From the NCBI RefSeq assembly GCF_000368085.1, contig NZ_KB849239.1, positions 1,206,269-1,270,268 of the forward strand: 64,000 nucleotides of DNA, written 5' to 3'. A model generated the notes under the pieces. It did not search any database. It was not told the origin of the DNA and was given only the letters and a program-made list of their open reading frames with translations. This document shows, piece after piece, positions 42,842-52,061 of the stretch. Both the position numbers and the translations under genes were made by a program. The stretch comes from Acinetobacter nosocomialis NIPH 2119 (GTDB lineage: Bacteria; Pseudomonadota; Gammaproteobacteria; Pseudomonadales; Moraxellaceae). How positions within the stretch are numbered: position 1 is the stretch's first letter; the number at the start of each line of letters is the position of its first letter.

Positions 42842-45800
42842 TTATGGAGACACAAATATCTTCATATCTACATCTTGGTTTGAAGTTTGACTAAACCAGG
42901 TATCTAGTAACTGATATGCTTGAACAGTTTCAGGGAGAGCTGTACTTGGACTTTTAAGTTGAGATATAAAATGCTGGTGCGAAAAAGCATTTCCAATAAC
43001 TAACCATATTTCTTTACGTACCAAAGGGTCTTGTCTGCGTTTATCAATTATCTCAATTACATCATCTAAGGAGTGGCTAAGATCAAAGGCTTTATTAAAC
43101 AATCGAATACGGCTATCTAGACATACTCCATGTTTATTACCAGTTGATTTAGGCCATGCCTTTTGGATATTTGTAATATTCCCATATCTTGAAGGGCTAT
43201 TATTCAATAAATAATGCAGATTTTTTAGAGCTTGGCCTCCAACTTCACAAATGGCACCCGCAGAAGATTGTGGAGATTTGGAACTATCACCACATTTGAC
43301 ATGAACAAATACAACCCTATCTTTTGAAGATAAAATAAAATCTGCTGGTTCAGTCCCCATGTCAGTACATAGCATTAGATCTATATTTGGTAAATATTCA
43401 AAAAAGTGACCTAAGTCATTTAGACTAACACTAGGATCTTTGACATTAGACATTTGGTCGATTAAATGAAAAACTGAATTAATACTAAAGTTTGTAGGTG
43501 CTAAATTCTCTTCATCTTTTTCAGATAAGTTAGGTTTTAGTAAACATGGTAAAGGTATAATATTATTAACTATATTATGATTCAGTTCATTTTTCTCTGT
43601 AGGTAACCTATGTTTAAAGAAATGGCCATGTGAAAAAGTTGTACCATCTCTAAATAGAAGTTGCACTGTTATATTATTGAAAATTTCCTTTAACTCAACT
43701 TTTTGGTTATCAATAAAAAATTCCAGATCAGTATCACATATAGCATGAATCTCTTTTTTTTCATTAAATTCAAAACTTATGAAATTTTCTAACTTATTTA
43801 TCGTATCATCATCAGGATGGTAATATAGATTAAAGAAAGAAATACCTCTATTGTATCTTTTATAGATAAAAGTATTATCTATATTTTGTCTAAAACCATT
43901 GTAACCAACCTCTATTAAACCACTAATATCAGTTAGATCCAAAATGCATAACGTAGGATCTTCTGTAGGAAGATACTCTACAGCTTGTGAATAAGAGTTT
44001 AAAAAAGCACTTTTTGTTTGTTGATTAGCTGCAAATAAAATATTTATATGATCAATCCATTCAATAAACTCTTCATAAGAGAATTTAGAATTCTTTTGAT
44101 CACATATTCTTCCAGAGCCTACACCTAAGTAATAAGATGAGGCAACTTTATCTTGTTCATTAATATTCGATACTATAGCTGTAGTAACTGCATATGCTGC
44201 ATTGGATTGCGAATGATTTATAGCTTCTAGATCTACACTTTTTAAGGAAATACTTTCAGGGCGATGCTTGCTCAGTTGAAGAGCACGTGTATTTGCTTGT
44301 TTTGTTCTGGTTTTCTTCGTTTCTGCAACCACAGTAAATAACTTATCTACATCAATAGCTCTGCCAATTTTTAGATCATCTCTACCATTGAATTTTCGAC
44401 CTTTACTATCAAATATTGCAACAATATCTCCTATTTCTTTTATCACCATTATTTCTAAAGATGGTTCAAAAAACAAGCTATCTTTAAGGAATCTAGAATT
44501 ATTAAAACATACTGATGTAATAACACCTATTTCTATATTAGGTTTTGTTAATGCCCCCTCTCTATTAAACTCCCAATAAAGTTTATCCATACAATCATTT
44601 AAACTAAATGCATCTAATTTGTAGTAAAAACATACTGAAGCAAGAGGAATCTCTAAAGAGGTAATAGGATCAAATTCATTAAAATTAAACTTCTTTCTAT
44701 AGCCAGAATCAAAATAACTATGTTCAGGAAAAACTTCTAAGTAATTATCTACTAGAAGAGCTGTATCTAGTGTATTTAAAAAACGTTTTGCTGAATGTGG
44801 ATTAGAGATATATTCATCAAATTCAAGATAGTTGTTCCATAGACTATGATTGCTTTCTGTTGAAACTTCTAAAACAGTCGGTTGATAATCCTTATATATC
44901 CTTACTACTCTTCCAATTGTCTGAACTAACTCTTTACCACTGCCTACAGGGTAAGTGAGAATTAAAATTTTTGCTTCTGGTACGTCAATTCCCTCATCTA
45001 ATTTTTTCTGATGGATCAAGACCTCATAATTCAATTCAGCTAAATTAGCTGGAACATTATTATACGCATGTTTAATATTTTTATTTTCATATTGATCATG
45101 AATAGCTATCGTTCTATAAGTCTCTTTAAACTTAGTAAAAAATATCTCAATATCTCTAAATTCTTTACATTTAATAATGCAGACAGAGTCGGGCTGTATT
45201 TCCTTAATACGATTTATTTTTTCATAGAGTTGAGTAAAATCAGCTTCTTCTATAGATTTTGATATATTTATGGTTTCAAAATTTGGTGTAACAATGACCC
45301 GATCCTCTATAGCCTGTTTATAAGTATAGATATAACTATGCTCAGCATCTATGTCAAAACTAAAAAGATCATTTCTGTATGGGGTTGCTGTTATTATTAC
45401 TTTTTTTGCTTTTAACTCTCTAATTGCAGTGCCCCATTTAGGTGATGGTTCTGCATGACCTTCATCAATTAATATTAGATTAAATGTAGTCTTTAATGCC
45501 AATAACTCATCTTCGCTTAAAGTAATAATTTTCTGAAAAGTTGTACAGTAGATACCATTTTCTTCTGTATGATTAATTTGATTGAAAATTCTTTTAGTTA
45601 GAAATTGTTTATAATCTATTTCACTAGATAGGATTTTTTCAAAGAACTTACCTTTCAATTGTTTGTACAATTGATTACATACTGCTCGTCTATGTGTTAC
45701 TACCAAAATTTTTTCAAAGCTAGAAAAATGACCTATTGTACAAATAACACCACTTTTACCAGCGCCAGTTGGTAAACTAATAAGACATGAACGCTTAGTA

Positions 45801-45892
45801 TCGTCAGCCAGGTAATTTGCTATAGTTTCGATACTCTTGATTTGACAATCTCTGAGTTGGTTAAGAATTGCATCATCTATTATTGAAATCAT
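42842..45892 (-). CDS. DEAD/DEAH SF2 helicase with C-terminal nuclease-like domain
   Basis: The 1016-residue protein has a type III restriction-like SF2 core: Walker A LPTGAGKSG near residues 40-48, DEGH at 143-146, TATPYR at 168-173, motif V LDEGIDVPEAKIL near 298-310, and motif VI QTIGRVVR at 324-331. A long middle region is unlike known families to my eye. The C-terminus has D851, then HVK at 864-866, and GGQALKNLHYLL. This resembles a PD-(D/E)XK site with histidine in place of the acidic residue. It could be a degenerate or variant nuclease. It is divergent from the unknown/XRE-ImmA pair. A defence role is inferred, not shown. Confidence 0.85.
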   Translation of the reverse strand: MISIIDDAILNQLRDCQIKSIETIANYLADDTKRSCLISLPTGAGKSGVICTIGHFSSFEKILVVTHRRAVCNQLYKQLKGKFFEKILSSEIDYKQFLTKRIFNQINHTEENGIYCTTFQKIITLSEDELLALKTTFNLILIDEGHAEPSPKWGTAIRELKAKKVIITATPYRNDLFSFDIDAEHSYIYTYKQAIEDRVIVTPNFETINISKSIEEADFTQLYEKINRIKEIQPDSVCIIKCKEFRDIEIFFTKFKETYRTIAIHDQYENKNIKHAYNNVPANLAELNYEVLIHQKKLDEGIDVPEAKILILTYPVGSGKELVQTIGRVVRIYKDYQPTVLEVSTESNHSLWNNYLEFDEYISNPHSAKRFLNTLDTALLVDNYLEVFPEHSYFDSGYRKKFNFNEFDPITSLEIPLASVCFYYKLDAFSLNDCMDKLYWEFNREGALTKPNIEIGVITSVCFNNSRFLKDSLFFEPSLEIMVIKEIGDIVAIFDSKGRKFNGRDDLKIGRAIDVDKLFTVVAETKKTRTKQANTRALQLSKHRPESISLKSVDLEAINHSQSNAAYAVTTAIVSNINEQDKVASSYYLGVGSGRICDQKNSKFSYEEFIEWIDHINILFAANQQTKSAFLNSYSQAVEYLPTEDPTLCILDLTDISGLIEVGYNGFRQNIDNTFIYKRYNRGISFFNLYYHPDDDTINKLENFISFEFNEKKEIHAICDTDLEFFIDNQKVELKEIFNNITVQLLFRDGTTFSHGHFFKHRLPTEKNELNHNIVNNIIPLPCLLKPNLSEKDEENLAPTNFSINSVFHLIDQMSNVKDPSVSLNDLGHFFEYLPNIDLMLCTDMGTEPADFILSSKDRVVFVHVKCGDSSKSPQSSAGAICEVGGQALKNLHYLLNNSPSRYGNITNIQKAWPKSTGNKHGVCLDSRIRLFNKAFDLSHSLDDVIEIIDKRRQDPLVRKEIWLVIGNAFSHQHFISQLKSPSTALPETVQAYQLLDTWFSQTSNQDVDMKIFVSP

Positions 45893-45973
45893 AATGTATA
45901 GTTACTCTTAGATCTATTTTGGTTCATGCTAATTAGGATATTTGTCGAGATAATATATCACCAAATTTACAAA

Positions 45974-46015
45974 ATGTCTTTTTTTTAACATCAAATGATG
46001 CTATAAAAAAGACAT
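45974..46015. promoter_or_regulatory. Palindrome between the helicase and the XRE-ImmA operon
   Basis: ATGTCTTTTTT and AAAAAAGACAT are perfect 11-bp arms. Inside them CATC and GATG form an inner pair. The site lies between two divergent starts and is a plausible operator for the XRE-ImmA protein, controlling both transcripts. Confidence 0.65.
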
Positions 46016-46042
46016 ACCTATACATTATTTTGGATTAAAAAT

Positions 46043-46753
46043 ATGAATCTTGAACTTCTTGACAAAGATTCTCTAAACGACTCAGAACCTACTCCCTGTG
46101 ACTTCTTCTTTGGTGTGAGTGGCCGGCTGAAAGCTTTAGAACTAGGATTACCTGACCCAGAATTAATCAAACAAGCAATTATGATTGGCGATGCGAACTT
46201 TAGACTAGATACAATTTATCATAAGTCTAGATTCATCTCCCGCTGGGGTAAAATTGGTGAACAACTTGCACTTTTACTAAGAAAAACAGACCCAGCTTGG
46301 GAGTTTCATAACGATAGTCAGCCGAGAATTGAAAATACGGCTAAAAATATCCAAATTATTTTTATGAGTGGTAACTTAGCATTAGGACTTCAAGATCAAG
46401 TCCTTTCTGCATCGTGTGTAAAAGGCTACATGACTTTAAAAAACATTAAAGAAAATCAATCTACTTATGATGATGGATCAAAGTTGCGTACATGGATTTT
46501 ATATTTCCCATCCACTTCTCATCCAGCTTATAAAGCAACCGATATCCCAGCGATTCCTTTTGAAATCGCTTATCCTACCAGTTTTGTTCAAACACCAAAT
46601 AAAACAAAAATCGACATTTTACCTAGCAATCACTCTTGCAGAATTGCTTGTGAAATAGATAATACACTCCCAATAAAAGTTGATACCAAGCCTGTGTTAG
46701 ATCCGTCTAGTGAAATTAAGCCAGATGATTTTGATATTCAGCTTGTAGGATAG
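46043..46753 (+). CDS. Unknown protein, partner of XRE-ImmA
   Basis: The 236-residue protein starts MNLELLDKDSLNDSEPTPCD and contains FFFGVSGRLKALELGLPDPE, YHKSRFISRWGKIGEQLALLL and RTWILYFPSTSHPAYKATDI. It has no signal peptide or membrane span. I recognise no family. It lies 13 bp upstream of the XRE-ImmA gene and is probably co-transcribed with it, suggesting a functional pair. Confidence 0.7.
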   Translation: MNLELLDKDSLNDSEPTPCDFFFGVSGRLKALELGLPDPELIKQAIMIGDANFRLDTIYHKSRFISRWGKIGEQLALLLRKTDPAWEFHNDSQPRIENTAKNIQIIFMSGNLALGLQDQVLSASCVKGYMTLKNIKENQSTYDDGSKLRTWILYFPSTSHPAYKATDIPAIPFEIAYPTSFVQTPNKTKIDILPSNHSCRIACEIDNTLPIKVDTKPVLDPSSEIKPDDFDIQLVG

Positions 46754-46766
46754 GTTTGAGGTTAAA

Positions 46767-47876
46767 GTGTTTAATAAGGATCGTTTACGTATTGCTAAAG
46801 AATTACGTGGTCTTAGCAACTCTGAATTTGCAGAAAAACTTGGTTGTTCTACATCTAAAGTAAAACAACTATTAGATGCTGATAAAGAAATTAATGAAAA
46901 TGATCAAGCTTCTATTTGTACTGCATTGAATTTGCCACTCTCTTTTTTCATCACTAATGTTGGATTACAACCTCAGCAGACTGAACATATTTTTTATCGT
47001 TCTGTTGCACGAATCAAAGCCCAACACAGAAAGTCAAATGAAGCCCATACTCTTTTAGCAATGAATATTAATAAGTATTTGACTCAAAGAATGAAATTGC
47101 CAGAATTTCATCGACCTGATTTAGATATTACAGAGGCATTAGGCGAGCAAAATTATCCAGAAAAAATTGCTTCAGAACTAAGAGCCTTATGGGGATTAGG
47201 AAACCAACCTATCAACAATGTCATTTCGTTATGTGAACTAAAAGGAATTAGGGTTTTTAGATTGCCACTTGAAATTAAAGAAATTGATGCATTGTCTTTC
47301 TTTGATGATGAAAGCGGCAGTCCATTTATGTTTGTAAATAATTTTAAATCTGCTGAAAGGTCACGTTTTGATTGCGCCCATGAACTTGGGCATATTGTTA
47401 TGCATACTCACAATAAAGATATTCGTATCGAGAGAGATAACAGAATTCTTGAGACAGAAGCTGATCAATTCTCATCAGAATTCTTAATGCCAACAGATGC
47501 TTTCTTTGCCACTGCTCCCCGCTATCTATCTATTGATAACATGATTGAGTATAAAAAAACATGGAGAACATCTTTAAAGGCTATAAATTACAAAGCGCAT
47601 AAATTGGGGCTAATTAGTGATTGGGTTAATCGAAGCAACTCGATGAAAATTACCTCAATGGGATATCATACAAGTGAACCAGAAGAAACTCATCGTGATG
47701 AAAGTGTTATGTTACCGAAAATCATTGGTTTACTTGCATCACAACCTGGTTTTGATAAAAATAAAATGCTTGATGAGATAGGTATTTCAGAAAATGATTT
47801 TAATCAGCTTACATTTGATTCATTGGCTAAATTAGAATTACCGAAGAAAAGACCGTTATTAAGAATTCTGGATTAA
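46767..47876 (+). CDS. XRE-type regulator fused to ImmA/IrrE metallopeptidase
   Basis: The 369-residue protein has an N-terminal helix-turn-helix (SNSEFAEKLGCSTSKVKQLL, about residues 17-36) and a central ImmA/IrrE zinc protease domain with HELGH at residues 205-209 and the third ligand in ILETEADQFSSEFLMP. ImmA-type proteases cleave repressors; the fused form may be self-regulating. It starts with GTG after GAGG. It sits beside a divergent palindrome and upstream of a nuclease gene. Confidence 0.9.
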   Translation: MFNKDRLRIAKELRGLSNSEFAEKLGCSTSKVKQLLDADKEINENDQASICTALNLPLSFFITNVGLQPQQTEHIFYRSVARIKAQHRKSNEAHTLLAMNINKYLTQRMKLPEFHRPDLDITEALGEQNYPEKIASELRALWGLGNQPINNVISLCELKGIRVFRLPLEIKEIDALSFFDDESGSPFMFVNNFKSAERSRFDCAHELGHIVMHTHNKDIRIERDNRILETEADQFSSEFLMPTDAFFATAPRYLSIDNMIEYKKTWRTSLKAINYKAHKLGLISDWVNRSNSMKITSMGYHTSEPEETHRDESVMLPKIIGLLASQPGFDKNKMLDEIGISENDFNQLTFDSLAKLELPKKRPLLRILD

Positions 47877-48131
47877 GGGATACACGTAAACTCAAAATGG
47901 CTAAAAATTAGTTCTGTATTAATTTTAGCCTTATTATTTCTTTAATTTATAATATTATAAAACAAAATAGTAATTTTTTTATAAATCGTTGCCAGCCCTC
48001 TCATTAAGTGAAAGTTAAAAGAATCTATTAAATAATTCTTTCCACCTTACACTTAAAAAATGACCTAAATACTTATAATTACATGTATATCAGCTATAGT
48101 TAGCTACACCCTACCCATACTTGGAAAAAAT

Positions 48132-49157
48132 ATGTGTAATGAGAATTTATTAACTATCTATAAGAAGAAGCTTGCCGATCTCGATAAAGTAGGGGGTAAT
48201 GCCTACTTAGCATTACAAGAGGGAGTTCTTCAATATATTGAAGAAATACGGCATCAAACGAATGATCAGACTTTAGTAAATTATTGTACTAATCTAAGAA
48301 ATACAATTGATAAGATCAATGCTTTTACAAATATTGCATCTATTGAAAAAATTGTACAAGACATGGGGGAAGCTTATTTCTTTGCAATAGCATTAGATAA
48401 AGGCGTATGCTTAACAAAAATTATTGAAACTTCAATGCATCAGACTCCAGATTTTGAAATCACCTTAAAAAGCGGTAAAAAATGTTACTTTGAAGTAAAA
48501 ACTCCATCATTAGTGAATAGTCAAGAAAATTTAAAAGAACATCAAGAACAGTCATTAAATGCAAGAATAAGCATTGATGCACAATTGCAGGCAGGAAATA
48601 GTGTAGCTTTTGGTGAAACTTGCATGTCACCTTGGGAGTGTAACAATCTTTTAGAAATGATTGATAAAGGGATAGCAAAAATCCAGCAAAATATTAAACC
48701 TGAGCAGTTTACCCACACACCAACTTTTTTGGTAGTTAATTGGAGTCTATTACAACTATATAGTAATAAGAGAGATGGAATTATTCAGCCCTATTTCAAT
48801 AATGATGGGTACATTCAAAGTGGTGAATTTTGGGCTATGGCATTTGGAAATAGAGGAATGCCTATCATAGCTTTTAATGGTATTGAAGGTCATCCAACTA
48901 TTATTGGAAACATGGAACAATTTGCAATACTAAATCGGAAAAAAAATAGTATCGTCAGTGGTTTAATATTTCTTTACTATCAATGGGGACATTCTTCAAA
49001 TGCTGAACAGAATATTTGGGGCCTATATAGAGATCATGGACAATTAGCGGAAAGTTTTAGTGATGAGGAAAGAGAAGAATTATGGAGTATTCTTATAAAA
49101 CTTCATGGTAACTATTGGAACGATAAGGATAATACTCAAGCTTACAGATGGGTTTAA
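48132..49157 (+). CDS. PD-(D/E)XK-type nuclease
   Basis: The 341-residue protein has an N-terminal helical part and a nuclease core: E80 (DMGEAYFFAIAL), P106-D107 (TPDFEITL), then E121-V-K123 (YFEVKTP). The rest, with TFLVVNWSLLQLY and GEFWAMAFGNRGM, is unlike families I know. It is a stand-alone gene 255 bp after XRE-ImmA and 150 bp before the right inverted repeat. Restriction of foreign DNA is plausible, but no methylase is nearby. Confidence 0.8.
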   Translation: MCNENLLTIYKKKLADLDKVGGNAYLALQEGVLQYIEEIRHQTNDQTLVNYCTNLRNTIDKINAFTNIASIEKIVQDMGEAYFFAIALDKGVCLTKIIETSMHQTPDFEITLKSGKKCYFEVKTPSLVNSQENLKEHQEQSLNARISIDAQLQAGNSVAFGETCMSPWECNNLLEMIDKGIAKIQQNIKPEQFTHTPTFLVVNWSLLQLYSNKRDGIIQPYFNNDGYIQSGEFWAMAFGNRGMPIIAFNGIEGHPTIIGNMEQFAILNRKKNSIVSGLIFLYYQWGHSSNAEQNIWGLYRDHGQLAESFSDEEREELWSILIKLHGNYWNDKDNTQAYRWV

Positions 49158-49303
49158 AATTTTAGGAATAGCGTACTTGTACATTGGTTGCAAATCGAGA
49201 TCACTGCATCTGGGTAGGTAGTTCACGTTTGCTGGTTCTGGCCAATACTGGGATCAATGTACTCATGTACTATACTAATGGTTGTCCCTTTTGAGTTGCA
49301 AAA

Positions 49304-49381
49304 AATTGCACGGAATTACTTATAATATTTATAATGTTAGTATCACTTTTGATAAATTCCGTACGAATCGTGGCCGCCCCT
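49304..49381. repeat. Right terminal inverted repeat
   Basis: The reverse complement of this segment matches the left end at 64 of 70 positions, with the first 31 identical. Its outermost bases read AGGGGC, close to the GGGG start usual for Tn3-family ends. Confidence 0.92.
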
Positions 49382-49386
49382 CGAAC
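49382..49386. repeat. Right target-site duplication (CGAAC)
   Basis: Second copy of the 5-bp direct repeat. Removing the element and one copy restores the ybhG frame exactly. Confidence 0.85.
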
Positions 49387-50124
49387 CCATTTTGGATCGG
49401 TTAAGGCCAATGTATAAACTGCCTTTTGCGCAGTGGTCATATCTCCAACTTCTTGTAGTCGCGCTCTCACCACTGCATTTACAGGAGACTTTAGTACAGC
49501 TTGAGTAAGGTTATAGTTGATTAGATCTAAATTCGCTTTGGTTGCGTCATATTGTGCTTTGGTTGCTTCTCGATCCTCTTGTCTAGCGCCTTTAATGACC
49601 AATTCTAAATTAGCTTGTCTTTCACGGACTGCTGCTTCAGCACTATGTTGATTACTTTTGGCATAGTCGAGTTCTTGTTGGCTAATTGCCCTACCATCCG
49701 TACTACTCACCAATATTTGTAACCTTTGCAGGTTTTTACTGGCTTTATCTAAATCAGCTTGAGCAGAAGCGAGTTGTGCTTTTGCTTGACTAATTTCTTC
49801 TGGCCGAGCTCCGACTTGTTGTTTAACGATAGCTTCTTGTTGAGCTTTGAGTTGTGCTTGGGCTTGCTTTGCCTGAATTTGTAATGCATTAGTATTCAGA
49901 GTTGCTAATACTTGACCGGCTTTAACTTTATCGCCCTCTTGAACTAAGAGTTTTTCAATACGGCCCGACTGTTCAAATGCAAGTGAAACTTGGCGTATAT
50001 CCACGTTTCCATATAGAGTCAAATTACTATCTTCTTGATTTTTAGTCTTATATCCCCACACCCAAAAACCGATGACAACCAGAGCTATAATAACTAGGAC
50101 TATGGCAATCACTTTTTTATTCAT
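49382..50124 (-). pseudogene. ybhG: 5' fragment of ybhG (HlyD-type membrane fusion protein)
   Basis: The first 246 codons plus the target duplication start at the ATG at 50124 (AAAGGAT upstream) and include the N-terminal anchor (VIAIVLVIIALVVIGFWVW), the lipoyl half-motif (QEGDKVKAGQVLATLN), a coiled coil and QEVGDMTTAQKAVYTLALTD. The frame then runs into the transposon and stops at 49270. The intact gene would encode 339 residues. The loss should abolish the export complex. An upstream in-frame start exists at 50148. Confidence 0.93.
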
Positions 50125-50240
50125 CTTATTATCCTTTATTAAATTCAAATTTTCTTAGTTTAAATTCAATTTAAATTTAAATTACTCCAATCTTTGAATA
50201 AAAGATATACTTTTATGGTGAATGAAAATTAGGTTTAAAC

Positions 50241-50882
50241 ATGTCCAGATCTAGACGAAGTGATGGTGACTTAACAAAGACCAAAATTATTGAGGCAGCA
50301 GGACCATTAATTGCCCAGTATGGTTTTGCAAAAACAGCGAACAAAACAATTGCTAACGCTGCTAATGTCGATTTAGCTGCAATTAACTATCACTTTGATG
50401 GTCGAGATGGTTTATATCAAGCAGTTTTGGTGGAAGCACATGCCCACTATCTAGATGAACAATACTTACTAGAACTTGTCGAAAGCACTTACTCTCCTGA
50501 AGAAAAATTGAGTTTACTACTTGAAACTTTACTGCATAAATTGACAGAAAAAGATGTCTGGCATGGCAAAGTTTTTATTCGTGAACTGTTTTCACCTTCT
50601 GAGCATTTATTAAGTTTTATTGAACTTACAGGTATGAGAAAATTTTTTCTTATTCGTAAGTTAATTAGTCAAGTTGCTGGTTTAGAGGAAAATGATCCAG
50701 CGGTTTTACCATGTATTTTAAGCGTGATGACACCTTGCATGATGCTCATTATTGCTGGACCAAATGCTCAAGCACCTGAGCCTCTTAAAAATATTGCTCA
50801 GATGCCATTGCATGCTTTAATTGAACATTTCAAAAAATTTTCATTAGCAGGATTAAAAGCAATTAGCCAATCAAAATCCTAA
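50241..50882 (+). CDS. cecR: TetR-family regulator, CecR-like
   Basis: The 213-residue TetR regulator has an N-terminal helix-turn-helix (AAGPLIAQYGFAKTANKTIA and ANVDLAAINYHF) and a C-terminal ligand domain of the CecR type. It is divergent from ybhG, and the E. coli order cecR-ybhGFSR supports the name. The 116-bp gap to ybhG should hold the operator. With ybhG interrupted, it now controls only a fragment. Confidence 0.85.
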   Translation: MSRSRRSDGDLTKTKIIEAAGPLIAQYGFAKTANKTIANAANVDLAAINYHFDGRDGLYQAVLVEAHAHYLDEQYLLELVESTYSPEEKLSLLLETLLHKLTEKDVWHGKVFIRELFSPSEHLLSFIELTGMRKFFLIRKLISQVAGLEENDPAVLPCILSVMTPCMMLIIAGPNAQAPEPLKNIAQMPLHALIEHFKKFSLAGLKAISQSKS

Positions 50883-50885
50883 AGA

Positions 50886-52061
50886 TTAGCTATTCAGACA
50901 TTTCAAAATAGCCTGAACAGGATCTTCCGTATTTCCTGAAATAAGTTGTTTATGCATGGTTAAATGTTGCATTACTTGAATTTGCGCCGTTTCAATATTC
51001 ATTAGTTTTTCTATTTCAGCTGCTAAATTTTCTGGCGTAGCATCTGCCTGAATCAGCTCTTCAATAACTTTTTTACCCGCAATAATATTCGGTAAAGAAT
51101 AGTAAGGAATTTTGACCAAAAGCTTAGCAATTATATAGGTCAGCCAATGCAATTTATAGAAAGTGACCATCGGTCTATGCATTAACATTGCTTCTAACGT
51201 CGCCGTTCCAGAAGCCAAAGCAATAATGTCGCTTGCATTCATGACCATACGGCCAATTTTAGATTCACTATCTGTATTTTCTAAAATATTAATGCAAGCC
51301 TTTAAATGGGGCGCTAATTGTTGAACACCCTGCTCAATCTGTTGCTTACGGGCATCATTAATGGCCGGAATCAAGAATTGGATATCTGGATATTTGGTAT
51401 GCAAAATATTAGCAGCACCCAGCAACATAGGAAGAAGTCGCTCTACTTCACCTTTTCGGCTACCTGGTAATAAAGCAATATACTTCTGATTTTCATTAAG
51501 GCCCAATTGCTGTTTAGCAATTTGAATTGGATTTTCGAGTGGTAATTGTTTTGCTAGTGGATGACCTACAAAGGCCGCTGGAACGTCATAGCGCTCATAA
51601 AAGACTTTTTCAAACGGAAATAAACAAAGTACTAAATCTATGCTCTGTTTAATGCCATGTACACGCCCTTGGCGCCACGCCCAAACAGATGGACTCACGT
51701 ATTGAACTGTTTTGATCGGAAGATTCTTTTCTTTAATACTTTTAGAAAGTCTGAGGTTAAAATCGGGTGCATCAATACCAATAAAAATATCAACCGGTTG
51801 CTGAGTCCATTGGTTAATTAAACCATCTCGCACGGCAAATAGTTTTTTTAGATCTTTTAATACCTCAACAATCCCCATTACAGATAAAGTTTCCATTGGA
51901 TAATAACTGTTAAAACCCTCAGCAATCATTTGGGGTCCACCGATTCCTTCAAACTCAGCATCGATTCCTTGTTCACGGAAACTACGCATAAGTTTCACAC
52001 CCAGTGTATCTCCAGAAACTTCCCCAACTACAATGCCTATTTTAAGTTTTCGATTTGCCAA
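50886..52061 (-). CDS. lpxB: Lipid-A-disaccharide synthase
   Basis: The 391-residue peripheral membrane glycosyltransferase joins UDP-diacylglucosamine and lipid X in lipid A synthesis. It shows GEVSGDTLGVKLM and GIDAPDFNLRL early, then VGHPLAKQLPLE, LLPGSRKGEVERLLPMLL and ASGTATLEAMLMHRPMV. Convergent with the TetR gene by 3 bp. It is the only lpx gene in the window. Confidence 0.96.
   Translation of the reverse strand: MANRKLKIGIVVGEVSGDTLGVKLMRSFREQGIDAEFEGIGGPQMIAEGFNSYYPMETLSVMGIVEVLKDLKKLFAVRDGLINQWTQQPVDIFIGIDAPDFNLRLSKSIKEKNLPIKTVQYVSPSVWAWRQGRVHGIKQSIDLVLCLFPFEKVFYERYDVPAAFVGHPLAKQLPLENPIQIAKQQLGLNENQKYIALLPGSRKGEVERLLPMLLGAANILHTKYPDIQFLIPAINDARKQQIEQGVQQLAPHLKACINILENTDSESKIGRMVMNASDIIALASGTATLEAMLMHRPMVTFYKLHWLTYIIAKLLVKIPYYSLPNIIAGKKVIEELIQADATPENLAAEIEKLMNIETAQIQVMQHLTMHKQLISGNTEDPVQAILKCLNS

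Larger units (their letters stand above)
25772..49381. mobile_element. Tn3-family transposon with metal-resistance and putative defence cargo (23.6 kb)
   Basis: The boundaries rest on three observations. Near-identical inverted repeats close both ends. A 5-bp direct repeat flanks them. ybhG is split exactly there: 246 codons before the repeat plus 282 bp from the other side give 340 codons in one frame. Contents from left to right are tnpA, a tyrosine recombinase, a nickel/cobalt-type efflux cluster, a KfrA/TnpT-like protein behind two inverted repeats, and a helicase/nuclease/XRE-ImmA block. The two recombination genes point away from each other with the metal cargo between them. The ends are intact and tnpA is full length, so the element may still move. 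Confidence 0.92.
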
